This document shows, in pieces, positions 19,801-28,394 of a stretch of DNA of 64,000 bases. The notes under the pieces were generated by a model, which saw nothing but the letters and a program-made list of their open reading frames with translations, made no database searches and was not told the DNA's origin. The stretch is from contig JAJPIO010000014.1 of assembly GCA_021324735.1 (NCBI GenBank), positions 231,632 to 295,631 on the forward strand, in the 5' to 3' direction. Positions within the stretch are counted from its first letter, which is position 1. Every line of letters starts with the position of its first letter. This DNA comes from Bacteroidota bacterium (GTDB taxonomy: Bacteria; Bacteroidota; Ignavibacteria; Palsa-1295). The position numbers and the translations under genes were made by a program.

Positions 19801-20038
19801 TGCTTTCTTCGGGGATACCTTCCTCGATGCAGGTACGGCGTGGGACAAAAGCGTCTATTTATTCCAGCGAGATGTACAGACTAATAATTGGGAAACTCGG
19901 GACCTCTTAATGTCTGCCGGTACCGGTATTCGCACATATCTGTTCGGGTTCTACGTCCACATGGATATTGCGTGGACGACGAACATCGAGACGTGGTCAC
20001 GCCCAACCTACCTGTTCTCGTTAGGAGAAGACTTCTAA
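16886..20038 (+). CDS. Exported HELTH metalloprotease-like protein with PD40 propeller and C-terminal barrel
   Basis: 1050 residues. Signal peptide 1-~38 (cut near PASAQ). Residues ~45-300 form a gluzincin-like domain with HELTH at 154-158 (zinc His pair and catalytic Glu) and WMNEGLAEY near 184-192 supplying the third ligand Glu. Residues ~310-620 carry repeats such as PEISPAGDQVAFISDRS, LSWAPDAKHIALAS, LKWSPDGKYIALVG and PTWSADSKSIYFTSERE, the TolB/PD40 beta-propeller pattern. The C-terminal ~350 residues have alternating aromatic beta strands and end LFSLGEDF, like an outer-membrane barrel of the surface-antigen type. Likely anchored in the outer membrane; the substrate is unknown. Confidence 0.82.
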   Translation: MLKNIKMGVSRPNSRILLAVAALFILQLSYATLPASAQVGASFGKNKVEYKDFHWEYIQSPHFDVYFYQGGRALAEFTADHAEAALDSIERVMKYDITNRIAILVYNSHNDFQQTNAVGEFLPEGVGGVTELLKNRVVLPFEGDWELFRHVIHHELTHAVVNDMFVGGTYQALLTGGGMEIPSWMNEGLAEYNSLHGLDIETDMFMRDATLNDAVPPLERLGGYVQYRVGQTMYWYIEQRYGPDKVGELLQRIHNSRSVEAGFRSTFGLSIPEFGEKFLEGLKVLYYPDIARFEDPNNYAEALADHKKLNDFMNVSPEISPAGDQVAFISDRSDYYDVYVQSLTHPGRIKKILNGGGATANFEELHLLTPGLSWAPDAKHIALASKAGETDAIFILPVEGGGGQERLPNIDLDGIQGLKWSPDGKYIALVGVKDGQTDIYLYDLAQKQMRNLTNDVFADHEPTWSADSKSIYFTSEREGNLAPGANPIGRSGGVNFESPNRDIYKYDMATNTITRITSTPNANEYYPALSQDNKLFYISDANGINNIYEANADGSNSHPITNSVSKIDQISVSNDGTKLAFSTMHKGGYDLYLLRTPENRHIDSLPITEYRKNNGGRLVAHIDTTVKADVGDTAKGYGNVGIDLHDYVYSNNPSDQRGTHGPEHKQPVEMITGYKDSSGHYIVHEYRTVFSPDVIIGSAGYTGFYGLQGTTQMLFSDELGNQQIFFATNLILDLRNSDYILAYYNLASRLNWGLQGYHSAAFLLETTDPDAPSEINPVARFTSTGIAGMAAYPFSRFSRFDFGLTGAVFQKDLIVSENVPTKTKYAVFPQAAYVHDDALMAYFYPIAGTRYNIGVSAAPQLGADWLGFVTPTIDYRHYFKLGGLWSFATRVAGAASFGPTPQHFFIGGVDSWINRFYKTQGIPITDPQDFAFFTPGLPLRGFAYDEKIGTRYAIANLELRYPFPIIVGGFPFAFFGDTFLDAGTAWDKSVYLFQRDVQTNNWETRDLLMSAGTGIRTYLFGFYVHMDIAWTTNIETWSRPTYLFSLGEDF

Positions 20039-20100
20039 GAACGGCCGCCGTCAAGAACGGCCGCCGTCAAGAACGGCCGCCGTCAAGAACGGCCGCCGTC
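20037..20100. repeat. Four exact tandem copies of a 16-bp unit
   Basis: The unit AAGAACGGCCGCCGTC is repeated exactly four times between two convergent genes; the first copy includes the last two bases of the upstream stop codon. No T-tract follows, so it is not an obvious terminator. The perfect identity implies recent slippage expansion. Confidence 0.95.
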
Positions 20101-20102
20101 AA

Positions 20103-20408
20103 TTAAACGACTTTTTGGAGCGTCGTAAAGGTTTGCCGAGCTTGTGCAAAGTCAGTTGCTATGCGGCGGATCTGGCGGCTGGTTTCTTCGTCGAGGCTGT
20201 CTTCCAAAGCATCGTAGGCTGAGGTCGAATCGCATTCGTAGAGTTCGACGAACGACGAAGGATTATCTTCATCACGATAGACGGAAAAGCGCACGGTTTG
20301 CTGTGCAGCATTAATGCGTTCAACCAGCCCGCGAAGAATACCTTCCAATTCGTTGCGCTTTGCGTCCGCAACCGTATATGTAATCGTTACGAGTGTGTTC
20401 GATGCCAT
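20103..20408 (-). CDS. Small dimeric alpha/beta-barrel (ABM-like) protein
   Basis: 101 residues. The order beta (NTLVTITYTVADAK), helix (RNELEGILRGLVERINA), beta (VRFSVYRDEDNPSSFVELYECDS), helix, acidic linker, helix fits the antibiotic-biosynthesis-monooxygenase/dimeric alpha-beta barrel fold. Such proteins are small cofactor-free monooxygenases or uncharacterised stress proteins. Key catalytic residues are not conserved across the fold, so function stays open. Start ATG 20408 is well placed. It converges with the 1050-residue protein gene. Confidence 0.65.
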   Translation of the reverse strand: MASNTLVTITYTVADAKRNELEGILRGLVERINAAQQTVRFSVYRDEDNPSSFVELYECDSTSAYDALEDSLDEETSRQIRRIATDFAQARQTFTTLQKVV

Positions 20409-20524
20409 TTTTGAGTGGTAAGGGATGCTCCTATAATCTTATTTCTATGCAAAGTTACGTAAGGAATTAGCCTCGGGCGTCAAATTAGTCGAAATTGGAA
20501 GTATATTAGCCGGGTGAATATCCG

Positions 20525-20580
20525 ATAAATTGGCGCAGGCGGGGAATATAAAAATTTAATTGGTGCAAGCCGGGAATATA
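20525..20580 (+). repeat. Imperfect direct repeat copying the start of the next gene
   Basis: Two ~24-bp copies, at 20525-20550 and 20557-20580, both read TTG-(A/V)-Q-A-G-N-I-K when translated. Copy one encodes MAQAGNIKI and then a stop; copy two encodes MVQAGNIKKW and continues. They differ at single bases (GCG/GTG, CAG/CAA, GCG/GCC). Confidence 0.75.
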
Positions 20581-22917
20581 AAAAAGTGGATTTTAGGGCG
20601 TTCGGTGCTTCTCTACACCGTAATCACTGGTATTATTGCCATTTTGGACATCGCCTTTTCAAGCCCCCTCTTTGCGGTTCTGGGCTTCGAATATTCAGCG
20701 TTAATGGGTCTTCTGCTGAGCCTGGTCTGTGGCATCGCAGTGATCTATAGTGGGCAAGAGCCTGGTGCCGGGCCTAGCTCTTCTGTCGTGCACGCTCTGA
20801 CGGTCGCTCTGCTTCCCTGGGCCGTTCCACTTTTAATTTCGATCCTATCGCTTATCCTGATCCCAAATTGCGCCTTCTGGGATGGCCTCGTTTTCTATCT
20901 TGAAGTTGCACTACCCAGCTCGCTTTTTGGTAGTCTATTTGCGCTTGGATTTAGAAAGTTAACCAACCGGCGAAGGGTCGCACTGTGGCTCTTCATTGGG
21001 TTCTGGATCGTCTCCCTTATCCTTTCTCTTTTGCCCGGGTATTACCATCCACAACTATACACGTATGGCTGGCAATATGGATATTTCCCCGGCTTTGTAT
21101 GGGACGAAGCACTCGAGCTTTCGAATGCCTACTGGCTCGCTCGTGCCGAGCAAGTACTTTGGTTGCTGACTTTATTGGCGTTTGCATTCTCTACAGGCTC
21201 AAAACGTCTTTACTCTCTCATCCCACTTGTTCTTGCGTTGCTGCTTGCTCACTTCCACGATTCAGTCGGAATTACCTCATCCGCAAAAAATATTCGAAGA
21301 ACGCTCAGCGCAAAAATCATCCTTGCTCCCAATATTCAACTCGATTATAAGCCCGGCTCGATAAGCGCTGAAGATAGTGCTTCCCTATATCGCGACGTGA
21401 ATTGGTACATCCATGATATTCGGACCAGGTTTTTACTACATGATACGACAAGTCCTATTGAGATATTTGTGTATCCTACGACGGACGATCTATACGAGGC
21501 CATCGGTACGCGAGCAGCATCGATTGCGAAGCCCTGGCTTGGTGAAGTGCATATTGCCGCAACCAACATTTCCTCGCTCAAGCATGAGTTAACTCATGTA
21601 CTGCTACGCGAAGTAGGGGTATGGCCCTTTTACGCAAGTTTCTCGACCGGTCTAACCGAAGGAGCAGCAATGTCAGTCGAGTCGGAGTATGATGGTCTTT
21701 ATACGCTCGATGAACATGCTGCACGAATACTTCAATTACATTATGCTGACGGCGTTAAATCAGTGATGGCCTTTACGGGCTTTGCTGCGAATACTTCTCA
21801 AAAAAGCTATGTGTTGGCCGGATCATTTTCGCGATTTTTATTGCATACGTACGGCCCTCTACCATTCGAGAAGGTCTATCGATCGCTAAACTTCACGAAT
21901 GCTTACGGTAAACCACTAGATCGCCTGGAAGCTGAATGGAAGCGGTCGCTCACCCAATATATGACGCCGCTCGGCTCTGATGACAGTCTGTACTTCCGTT
22001 ATTACTACGACCGTGTTTCTATTTTATTCGAGCCTTGTATTCGACGCATTGGAAAATTCGATAGGCGAGGCCGTGAAGCAGAGCGTCGCGGTGAGTACCA
22101 GCTCGCAAAGAACGATTATCTAAACGCGATCGAAGCCGGCGGAGGGATCACATCCTTACTGGGACTTTCGGATGTGCTCTACCAACAGAATTCCTTGAGG
22201 GCATCGTACCAAGTTCTTGATACGGCACATACTGTAAACGCTATAAAGGATAAACCGGCATTGTTGATACGGAAAGGCGATCTGGCATTTCTCCTCGGGG
22301 ATACAACCAGTGCTTTTGCGAATTACCGGATGGCCATGCAATTAAAACTCTCGTCCCGTTATTTTCTTTCGGCTTACATCCATTACACGCTGGGTAGGTC
22401 GAATGTGGGGCAAGTATTTCGAAAATATTTATATGAGGCATACTCGCATAAGAAAGGAGGCGACAAGAAGCAGTGGCAACTCGACTCCCTGATCATTGCC
22501 ATGGATAGTACCCGCGATTCCTTATTCCAATATCTGTATTATCGCCACCACTACCTACAGTTTTCTATGTCCGAGACCGAGTATTTGCTTGCTCGCGATA
22601 CGGGTAGGGCCACAAGCTTCGATCGGCCGGGACAAGTGCTTCGATATTTACACCTAATGACCGGCGAAGTAAATGCCGTTTGGGACTATCAGGGCTTTGT
22701 TGAAGGACTCCACTATACACCGCATCCTACGGGCGAGGATTCACTGGCTTTTTGTGTGATGTGTTCAAACTTAGAACGCAAGTATTATCCATTGTCAAAA
22801 AGCCTCACGGATTCGTGGTGTCCGTCGAAGTATCGGCAGGCTTGCAGTGAGTTGAGGGACGAAATGGACAAACAGTGGGACTATACTGTAAGAAAGGGTG
22901 CGTCAACTCTTCCATGA
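20560..22917 (+). CDS. Membrane protein with C-terminal HELTH gluzincin domain
   Basis: 785 residues from TTG 20560. Residues ~10-240 contain about seven hydrophobic segments. Residues ~250-480 form a peptidase-MA-like domain: KHELTHVLL at 341-349 gives the two zinc His and Glu, and GLTEGAAMS near 364-372 the third ligand. The rest (~490-785) is helical with TPR-like pairs (YQLAKNDYLNAIEAGG, LGDTTSAFANYRMAMQL). It is the second HELTH/EG protein in 6 kb, beside the 1050-residue one, but differs in architecture. Possibly a membrane-bound protease with the catalytic domain outside. The last 37 bp overlap the convergent YigZ gene. Confidence 0.75.
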   Translation: MVQAGNIKKWILGRSVLLYTVITGIIAILDIAFSSPLFAVLGFEYSALMGLLLSLVCGIAVIYSGQEPGAGPSSSVVHALTVALLPWAVPLLISILSLILIPNCAFWDGLVFYLEVALPSSLFGSLFALGFRKLTNRRRVALWLFIGFWIVSLILSLLPGYYHPQLYTYGWQYGYFPGFVWDEALELSNAYWLARAEQVLWLLTLLAFAFSTGSKRLYSLIPLVLALLLAHFHDSVGITSSAKNIRRTLSAKIILAPNIQLDYKPGSISAEDSASLYRDVNWYIHDIRTRFLLHDTTSPIEIFVYPTTDDLYEAIGTRAASIAKPWLGEVHIAATNISSLKHELTHVLLREVGVWPFYASFSTGLTEGAAMSVESEYDGLYTLDEHAARILQLHYADGVKSVMAFTGFAANTSQKSYVLAGSFSRFLLHTYGPLPFEKVYRSLNFTNAYGKPLDRLEAEWKRSLTQYMTPLGSDDSLYFRYYYDRVSILFEPCIRRIGKFDRRGREAERRGEYQLAKNDYLNAIEAGGGITSLLGLSDVLYQQNSLRASYQVLDTAHTVNAIKDKPALLIRKGDLAFLLGDTTSAFANYRMAMQLKLSSRYFLSAYIHYTLGRSNVGQVFRKYLYEAYSHKKGGDKKQWQLDSLIIAMDSTRDSLFQYLYYRHHYLQFSMSETEYLLARDTGRATSFDRPGQVLRYLHLMTGEVNAVWDYQGFVEGLHYTPHPTGEDSLAFCVMCSNLERKYYPLSKSLTDSWCPSKYRQACSELRDEMDKQWDYTVRKGASTLP

Positions 22918-23498
22918 AATGTATCTATGACCGCACTGCGAAATTGTTCGATCTGACTTTGGCGAATGGCGACCTTTAAGGTTACACTTTCCAGGTATGT
23001 CGATTCCTCGATCTTCCCTTCAAAGGCATGGATAAGCCGTTCCATCGCCGGCAAATCCTCGTAAAGCACCTGGACCGTTACACTTGAGGTCTGGTACACT
23101 TTGATAATGTGCGACATCGAAATTGCCTGTTGAGCAGCTTCCGCGTAAGCTCGAGCAAGACCACCCGTGCCGAGCTTTGTACCTCCGAAATAGCGGGTTA
23201 CAACGAGAAGCACATTGGTCAGTTTTTGTGAGGTCAGGACAAGCAGGATCGGCTTACCGGCTGTGCCACTTGGTTCGCCATCGTCAGCCGCACGGATGAG
23301 CAGCCCTTCCGCTCCTACTCGGTAGGCGAAGCAGTGGTGTGTCGCATCGTGAAACTCCTTGCGAATAGAATCCAGCGCATTCTCGATCTCTTCCTTGGAA
23401 GTAACCGGAATCAGATCAGCAATAAATCGCGAGCCTTTTACTTTAAGCTCGGGAGCGCGGAGCGGAGAAGCAACGGTAAAATAAAAATCCTGAGACAT
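22881..23498 (-). CDS. YigZ/IMPACT (UPF0029) family protein
   Basis: 205 residues from ATG 23498 (MSQDFYFTVASPL); an upstream frame extension of 16 codons lacks family similarity. The N-terminal domain has KGSRFIADLIPV, HHCFAYRVG, DDGEPSGTAGKPIL and RYFGGTKLGTGGLARAY, the hallmark of the IMPACT family, followed by the smaller ferredoxin-like C-terminal domain. In eukaryotes IMPACT modulates Gcn2; the bacterial role is unsettled, with nucleic-acid or ribosome-related binding suspected. The 3' end overlaps the convergent gene by 37 bp. Confidence 0.9.
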   Translation of the reverse strand: MSQDFYFTVASPLRAPELKVKGSRFIADLIPVTSKEEIENALDSIRKEFHDATHHCFAYRVGAEGLLIRAADDGEPSGTAGKPILLVLTSQKLTNVLLVVTRYFGGTKLGTGGLARAYAEAAQQAISMSHIIKVYQTSSVTVQVLYEDLPAMERLIHAFEGKIEESTYLESVTLKVAIRQSQIEQFRSAVIDTFHGRVDAPFLTV

Positions 23499-23609
23499 TC
23501 GTCTGAATGCAACAATCGGACAAGGGACGAAGTGCGGCCCACCCATGTTTGAATAAAAGGGCGCTCTTGCCCACGCATTGAATGATCGTTAGGATAGGAC
23601 GGGAATGAT

Positions 23610-24842
23610 ATGAATATCGGAATTACATGTTATCCAACGTATGGTGGCTCCGGCGTGATTGCGACGGAGTTGGGGAAGTCGCTGGCCGAGCGTGGACATC
23701 GCGTGCATTTTATCACCTATGCACTGCCGATGCGGTTAACCGGTCCAGGTCATGAAGAGGCCGGTTATCTCGACAATATATTCTATCATGAGGTCGAGAT
23801 GTCCACCTACCCGCTGTTTGAATTTCCACTCTACTCCATGGCGCTAACGAGTGCCATGGTGGAAGTTGCCCGATTCGAAAAGCTCGATATTATTCACGCG
23901 CATTACGCCATTCCGCATGCAACAAGTGCCGTCTTAGCAAAGCAAATTTTGCAGCGCTCACCGGACGCCAAATCTCGCGATATTAAGATCGTTACCACAC
24001 TGCATGGGACCGATATTACGCTCGTCGGGCTCGAACCCAGTTTTGAGCCACTGATGAAGTTCTCGATCGAGTCTTCGGATGCAGTGACCGCTGTTTCGCA
24101 TTTTCTGCGGGACGAGACGATCGATAATTACGATGTCGAGAAAGAGATCGAAGTTATTCCAAACTTTATAGATACCGAAAGCTTCCGGCCGATCGATTCC
24201 AAGCATTTACGTCGTCTGCTTGCTCCCAACGGAGAAAAGCTTCTGGTACATACGTCAAACTTCCGCGAAGTAAAGCGTGTCAAGGATGCCATTCGCGCGC
24301 TAAAGCTGATCTTAGACAAAGGGGTAAAGACGAAGTTACTGCTAATCGGCGATGGCCCGGATCGCGGTGAGTGTCAGGCGCTGGCTCGTGAACTTGGAAT
24401 ATGGCAGCAAACACGATTCCTTGGTAAGCAGAGTGAGTTGGCATCGGTGCTCAGTGCCAGCGATGTGTTCCTTATTCCATCCGGCAACGAAAGCTTTGGT
24501 CTAGCGGCATTGGAAGCGATGGCGTGCGGTGTACCGGTAGTCTCAAGCGATGTCGGCGGCTTGCCGGAAGTTAATATTGATGGTGAGACTGGCTTCGTTG
24601 TACCGGTTGGTGATGTTGAAGCATTGGCCGAGCGCACCTTTCAAATACTGGAAGACCGCGATCTCCATAGTAAGTTATCGAAAGGGGCATTCGGTCGGTC
24701 AACCGGAGAGTTCGCCAAAGAACAGATCGTACCGATGTATGAAGCGCTTTATGAGCGCACGATCGGAGGCGAATCCTCTAATGACTCCCAATCTTTCGAT
24801 CGAGAAGCCGAGTTAGCGTACGAAATTGTTACGCCTGCCTGA
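23610..24842 (+). CDS. bshA: N-acetyl-alpha-D-glucosaminyl L-malate synthase
   Basis: 410 residues, GT4-type glycosyltransferase with the BshA-specific start MNIGITCYPTYGGSGVIATE and IIHAHYAIPHATSAVL. It transfers GlcNAc from UDP-GlcNAc to L-malate, the first step of bacillithiol, a low-molecular-weight thiol used by Bacillota and many Bacteroidota. C-terminal ESFGLAALEAMACGVPVV is the nucleotide-sugar site with the E-x7-E pair. bshB and bshC are not in the window. The stop overlaps the next ATG by one base (TGATG), linking it to an ABC exporter. Confidence 0.94.
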   Translation: MNIGITCYPTYGGSGVIATELGKSLAERGHRVHFITYALPMRLTGPGHEEAGYLDNIFYHEVEMSTYPLFEFPLYSMALTSAMVEVARFEKLDIIHAHYAIPHATSAVLAKQILQRSPDAKSRDIKIVTTLHGTDITLVGLEPSFEPLMKFSIESSDAVTAVSHFLRDETIDNYDVEKEIEVIPNFIDTESFRPIDSKHLRRLLAPNGEKLLVHTSNFREVKRVKDAIRALKLILDKGVKTKLLLIGDGPDRGECQALARELGIWQQTRFLGKQSELASVLSASDVFLIPSGNESFGLAALEAMACGVPVVSSDVGGLPEVNIDGETGFVVPVGDVEALAERTFQILEDRDLHSKLSKGAFGRSTGEFAKEQIVPMYEALYERTIGGESSNDSQSFDREAELAYEIVTPA

Positions 24843-25630
24843 TGCCAATAATACAGACAAACGGAGAGCGGCAGCAACAGGCCTCAGATGCCGTTTTGTC
24901 TGTCAAGGCTCTGCGAAAAAAGTATGGTAAGACCGAGGCCGTTCGTGGAATTTCCTTCGACGTCCAACGCAACGAGATTGTCGGCCTTCTGGGTCCAAAC
25001 GGAGCAGGTAAGACAACGACTATCAATATGATTCTCGGTGTCCTGGAGCCGACGGCTGGTTCTATTGCTATTGAAGGCATTGACATCGCCAAGCACCGCT
25101 CGCAGGCGTTAGCGCGTACGAACTTTGCGGCGGTCTATGCGCCGCTACCCGGAAATCTTACTATCGAGCAGAATCTTAGGATTTTTGGAATGCTCTACGG
25201 TGTCCACGAATTGTCCGAGCGTATCGAGGAATCGTTAAAGGAGTTTGACCTTGAGCGCTTTCGTAAAGTACGATCGGGTGTGCTGTCATCTGGTGAACAG
25301 ACACGGGCAGGTCTTGCCAAAGCGCTTATTAACAGGCCGAACCTGTTATTACTTGATGAGCCGACGGCCTCGCTTGATCCCTCTGCTGCCCGCGACATTC
25401 GTGAACGCATTGTCCAATACGCAAAAGAAAATTCAGTCGGTATTCTGTGGACTTCTCACAACATGTATGAGGTAACCGACGTGTGCGATCGCGTACTCTT
25501 TCTTTCGAAAGGGAAGATATTGTTGGAAGGCGATCCGAAGTCCTTGCCGGCGGCTCATGGTAAAGATACCCTCGAAGACCTGTTCGTGACTGTTGCTCGA
25601 GAACCGCTATCTCTGGAGGAACAGGGATGA
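24842..25630 (+). CDS. ABC transporter ATP-binding protein (ABC-2 type)
   Basis: 262 residues. Walker A GPNGAGKTT near residue 57, signature LSSGEQTRAGLAKAL (variant of LSGGQ), Walker B LLLLDEPTASLDP, and switch His in LWTSHNM are all present. It pairs with the permease that overlaps it by 4 bp, forming an ABC-2 exporter at the inner membrane. The overlap with bshA and the glycosyltransferases downstream suggest export of a glycan or a thiol/sugar product, but this is contextual only. Confidence 0.93.
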   Translation: MPIIQTNGERQQQASDAVLSVKALRKKYGKTEAVRGISFDVQRNEIVGLLGPNGAGKTTTINMILGVLEPTAGSIAIEGIDIAKHRSQALARTNFAAVYAPLPGNLTIEQNLRIFGMLYGVHELSERIEESLKEFDLERFRKVRSGVLSSGEQTRAGLAKALINRPNLLLLDEPTASLDPSAARDIRERIVQYAKENSVGILWTSHNMYEVTDVCDRVLFLSKGKILLEGDPKSLPAAHGKDTLEDLFVTVAREPLSLEEQG

Positions 25631-26430
25631 ACTTCCAGCGAACGTACGCTATCTTGCTTCGAGTCTACTATCTCATGCGAGGCAGCTTTACCCGCGTGTT
25701 CCCGCTGTTCGCGTGGTCTGCGATCGATATCATATTATGGGGCTTTATCACGCGATATTTATCGAACGTCACACATAACAATTTTAATTTTCTATCTACG
25801 TTGCTTGGCGCGGTTCTGTTTTGGGATTTCCTTACTCGCGCTATGTTCGGAGTTAGTACATCGTTCTTTGAAGATGTATGGTCTAGAAATTTCCTCAATA
25901 TTTTTGCATCGCCGCTACGAGTCACGGAATACCTTAGTGGTTTGGTCCTAGCGAGTATTTCTACTAGTGCGATCGGTCTTATTGTGATGCTTCTCATCGC
26001 TACGTTGGTGTTTGGGTTATCCCTCTTTGTTTACGGTATATTCTTTATTCCTTTTATTCTTGTTTTATTCGTATTCGGAATAGCCCTCGGTATTGCGGCT
26101 ATCAGTATCGTGCTCCGATTTGGTCCAGCTGCAGAGTGGTTTATCTGGCCTATACCTCAGGTGATAGCACCATTGGCGGCGGTCTTTTACCCGGTCGCAA
26201 CGCTTCCGATCTGGCTGCAGCCGGTCGCTCGTTTGCTTCCAGCGTCCTACGTCTTTGAAGGAATGCGTGCTATGGTGGCCGGTAAGCCCGTGCCGATCGA
26301 CCTGCTCGTGGTAGGCGCGGCTTTAGCCGTTGTGGATGTACTTTTAGCATGCTGGCTCTTTAATGCGATGTATAAACGGGCTGTCAGAAGTGGCCTCATT
26401 GCTCGTTATAGTGCAGAGAGCATTTCGTAG
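25627..26430 (+). CDS. ABC-2 type transporter permease
   Basis: 267 residues with six hydrophobic segments, matching the YadH/TagG-like ABC-2 permease layout. Conserved features are the cytoplasmic N-terminal helix (RTYAILLRVYYLMRGSFTRV), DFLTRAMFGV, and the C-terminal YPVATLPIWLQPVARLLPASYVFEGMR segment that is highly typical of the family. Start ATG overlaps the ATPase stop (ATGA), so the two are translationally coupled. Confidence 0.92.
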   Translation: MNFQRTYAILLRVYYLMRGSFTRVFPLFAWSAIDIILWGFITRYLSNVTHNNFNFLSTLLGAVLFWDFLTRAMFGVSTSFFEDVWSRNFLNIFASPLRVTEYLSGLVLASISTSAIGLIVMLLIATLVFGLSLFVYGIFFIPFILVLFVFGIALGIAAISIVLRFGPAAEWFIWPIPQVIAPLAAVFYPVATLPIWLQPVARLLPASYVFEGMRAMVAGKPVPIDLLVVGAALAVVDVLLACWLFNAMYKRAVRSGLIARYSAESIS

Positions 26431-26476
26431 TTAGTTGGCACCGATAACTCAGCCTCCCTGTTGGCAAGCGGCTTCT

Positions 26477-27643
26477 ATGCGAATTGTCATCGTCGGAACG
26501 GCGTATCCATTACGGGGCGGAATCGCGCACTATGTTGCGCTGCTATATCGCACGCTTGTTCGGCGCGGACACGAAGTAAAAGTGATCACGTTCAAGCGGC
26601 AGTATCCGTCGATCCTTTTCCCGGGCAAATCACAGGAAGAAAAAGGCGATGCCGGTATTCCGATCGAGAGCGAGCAGATCATCGACTCGATAAATCCGAT
26701 CACGTGGATGAAGGCGGGTGCGGCAGCCGCAACGTTTAAACCGGACCTCATTCTGTTCAAGTATTGGTTGCCATTTTTCGCTCCGGCTTATGGAGTCATT
26801 GCGCGTACAGCGAAGCGACTTACCCGAAAAAAAGGTCGGGAATGCAATGTGGCGTTCATTGCCGACAATGTACTTCCCCACGAGAAGCGACCGGGAGATA
26901 TCGCCTTCACAAAGTTTGCATTTAAATATGTTGATACTTTTATCGTGCAGTCCGATGCGGTCGAGCGTGATTTGAAGACGGTTTATCCATCCGCAAAATT
27001 CGTTAGACTTGAGCATCCGATCTACGAGATATTTGGAGAACGAGAAGGACGGTCTTTTGCTCGTGCCAAGCTTAATATTCCTGGGGATGCCCCGGCAATT
27101 CTATTTTTTGGCTACATTCGCAAATACAAGGGACTCGATATCCTCCTGCGGGCATTGCCGACAATACTAAGCAAGCTTCCGAATCTGCGCCTTATTGTTG
27201 CCGGTGAGTTCTATAGCGATGAGCAAGAGTACAGAGCGCTGATCGAAGAATTAAAGATACCGAAGGAAAATTTAGTTTTGGCAACGGATTACATTCCGAA
27301 CTCGGAGGTGACTAAATATTTTAGCGCTGCCAATGTTGTCGTGCTGCCGTATCGAAGTGCTACGCAATCCGGTATCGTACAGATCGCATATAATTTCGAT
27401 GTACCGGTGATCGTCACGGATGTTGGTGGTTTGGCAGAAATAGTGATCGATGGTAAAAGTGGCCTTGTTGCTAAGGATGCAACGCCGGAGACTGTTGCCA
27501 ATAAGGTTATCGAGTATTTTGCACTTGATCTTGAACCGAAACTAACGCAGGGTGTGATCGACGAGAAGCGCAAATATTCGTGGGATGCTTTTGCAGAAGG
27601 CGTCGAACAATTAGCACTGGTAGGAAAACCCGAACATTTTTAA
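26477..27643 (+). CDS. Glycosyltransferase, family 4-like
   Basis: 388 residues from ATG 26477 (MRIVIVGTAYPLRGGIAHYV); an upstream TTG in the same frame adds 14 residues without similarity. N-terminal Rossmann half with the GG loop near 13-15; C-terminal half has FFGYIRKYKGLDILLRALP, GEFYSDEQEY, YIPNSEVTKYFSAANVVVLPY and TQSGIVQIAYNFDVPVIVTDVGG, the donor-binding GT-B region. Donor and acceptor cannot be named. It lies in a run of same-strand genes after the ABC exporter, suggesting synthesis of a surface glycan. Confidence 0.9.
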   Translation: MRIVIVGTAYPLRGGIAHYVALLYRTLVRRGHEVKVITFKRQYPSILFPGKSQEEKGDAGIPIESEQIIDSINPITWMKAGAAAATFKPDLILFKYWLPFFAPAYGVIARTAKRLTRKKGRECNVAFIADNVLPHEKRPGDIAFTKFAFKYVDTFIVQSDAVERDLKTVYPSAKFVRLEHPIYEIFGEREGRSFARAKLNIPGDAPAILFFGYIRKYKGLDILLRALPTILSKLPNLRLIVAGEFYSDEQEYRALIEELKIPKENLVLATDYIPNSEVTKYFSAANVVVLPYRSATQSGIVQIAYNFDVPVIVTDVGGLAEIVIDGKSGLVAKDATPETVANKVIEYFALDLEPKLTQGVIDEKRKYSWDAFAEGVEQLALVGKPEHF

Positions 27644-27650
27644 TCTCAAC

Positions 27651-28394
27651 GTGGCAATTGAGCTTGGCAAGCCCGCCGATTACGGGCAGTTTATTCTTGA
27701 ACGGCGATACCAGCTTGCTAAGGCATACGCGCGGGATGCGTTCGAACATGGTGGCTTTTACATTGACATCGGCTGCGGTAACGGTGCGCAGACCGTTCTA
27801 TTCGCTCGTCACTTTGACCGTTGGATGGCTATCGACGTTGAAGAGAATCGGCTGGAAGAATTTCGACGAGAGCTTCAGCGAGGCAGTTATGAGGCGGCCA
27901 GCAAACCTCATGAGATCGTTCAGTATGATGGCGAACGAATTCCGCTGGAGTCGAACACAGCAGATATCTTAACGTGTATTGAGGTTATCGAGCATACCAG
28001 AAGCGACTCGAATACAATTAGTGAGTTATTTCGCGTATTGAAGCCTGGCGGTACAGCGATCATTACCGTGCCTAACAAGTGGTGGGTCTTTGAAACCCAC
28101 GGTGCGAATTTACCTCTGCTTCCGTGGAATCGTGTGCCATTCTTTTCATGGCTGCCAAAGTCGATTCATTCGAAATATGCGAAGGCACGAATTTACCGCA
28201 AGAGTCAGATCGAATCGCTCATATGTGCTGCTGGGTTCGATATCAAGAAAAGCTTATATATAACAGCGCCGATGGATATGCTAAAGCCGGAATCACTTCA
28301 GAAAGCGGTACGAAAGGCGATGTTCCGGAACGATGAGACACGCCTGCCTTTTCTTTCTACGTCGGTTATGTTAGTCGTCACCAAGCCACGCTGA
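27651..28394 (+). CDS. Class I SAM-dependent methyltransferase
   Basis: 247 residues from GTG 27651. SAM-binding motif I is YIDIGCGNGAQTVLFA near 40-55, motif II acidic residue in WMAIDVEE, then ADILTCIEVIEHT and LFRVLKPGGTAIITVPNKWW. Lipid, quinone or sugar methyltransferases share this core, so the substrate is open. Starts 7 bp after the glycosyltransferase and overlaps the next methyltransferase by one base, so it belongs to the same operon. Confidence 0.9.
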   Translation: MAIELGKPADYGQFILERRYQLAKAYARDAFEHGGFYIDIGCGNGAQTVLFARHFDRWMAIDVEENRLEEFRRELQRGSYEAASKPHEIVQYDGERIPLESNTADILTCIEVIEHTRSDSNTISELFRVLKPGGTAIITVPNKWWVFETHGANLPLLPWNRVPFFSWLPKSIHSKYAKARIYRKSQIESLICAAGFDIKKSLYITAPMDMLKPESLQKAVRKAMFRNDETRLPFLSTSVMLVVTKPR

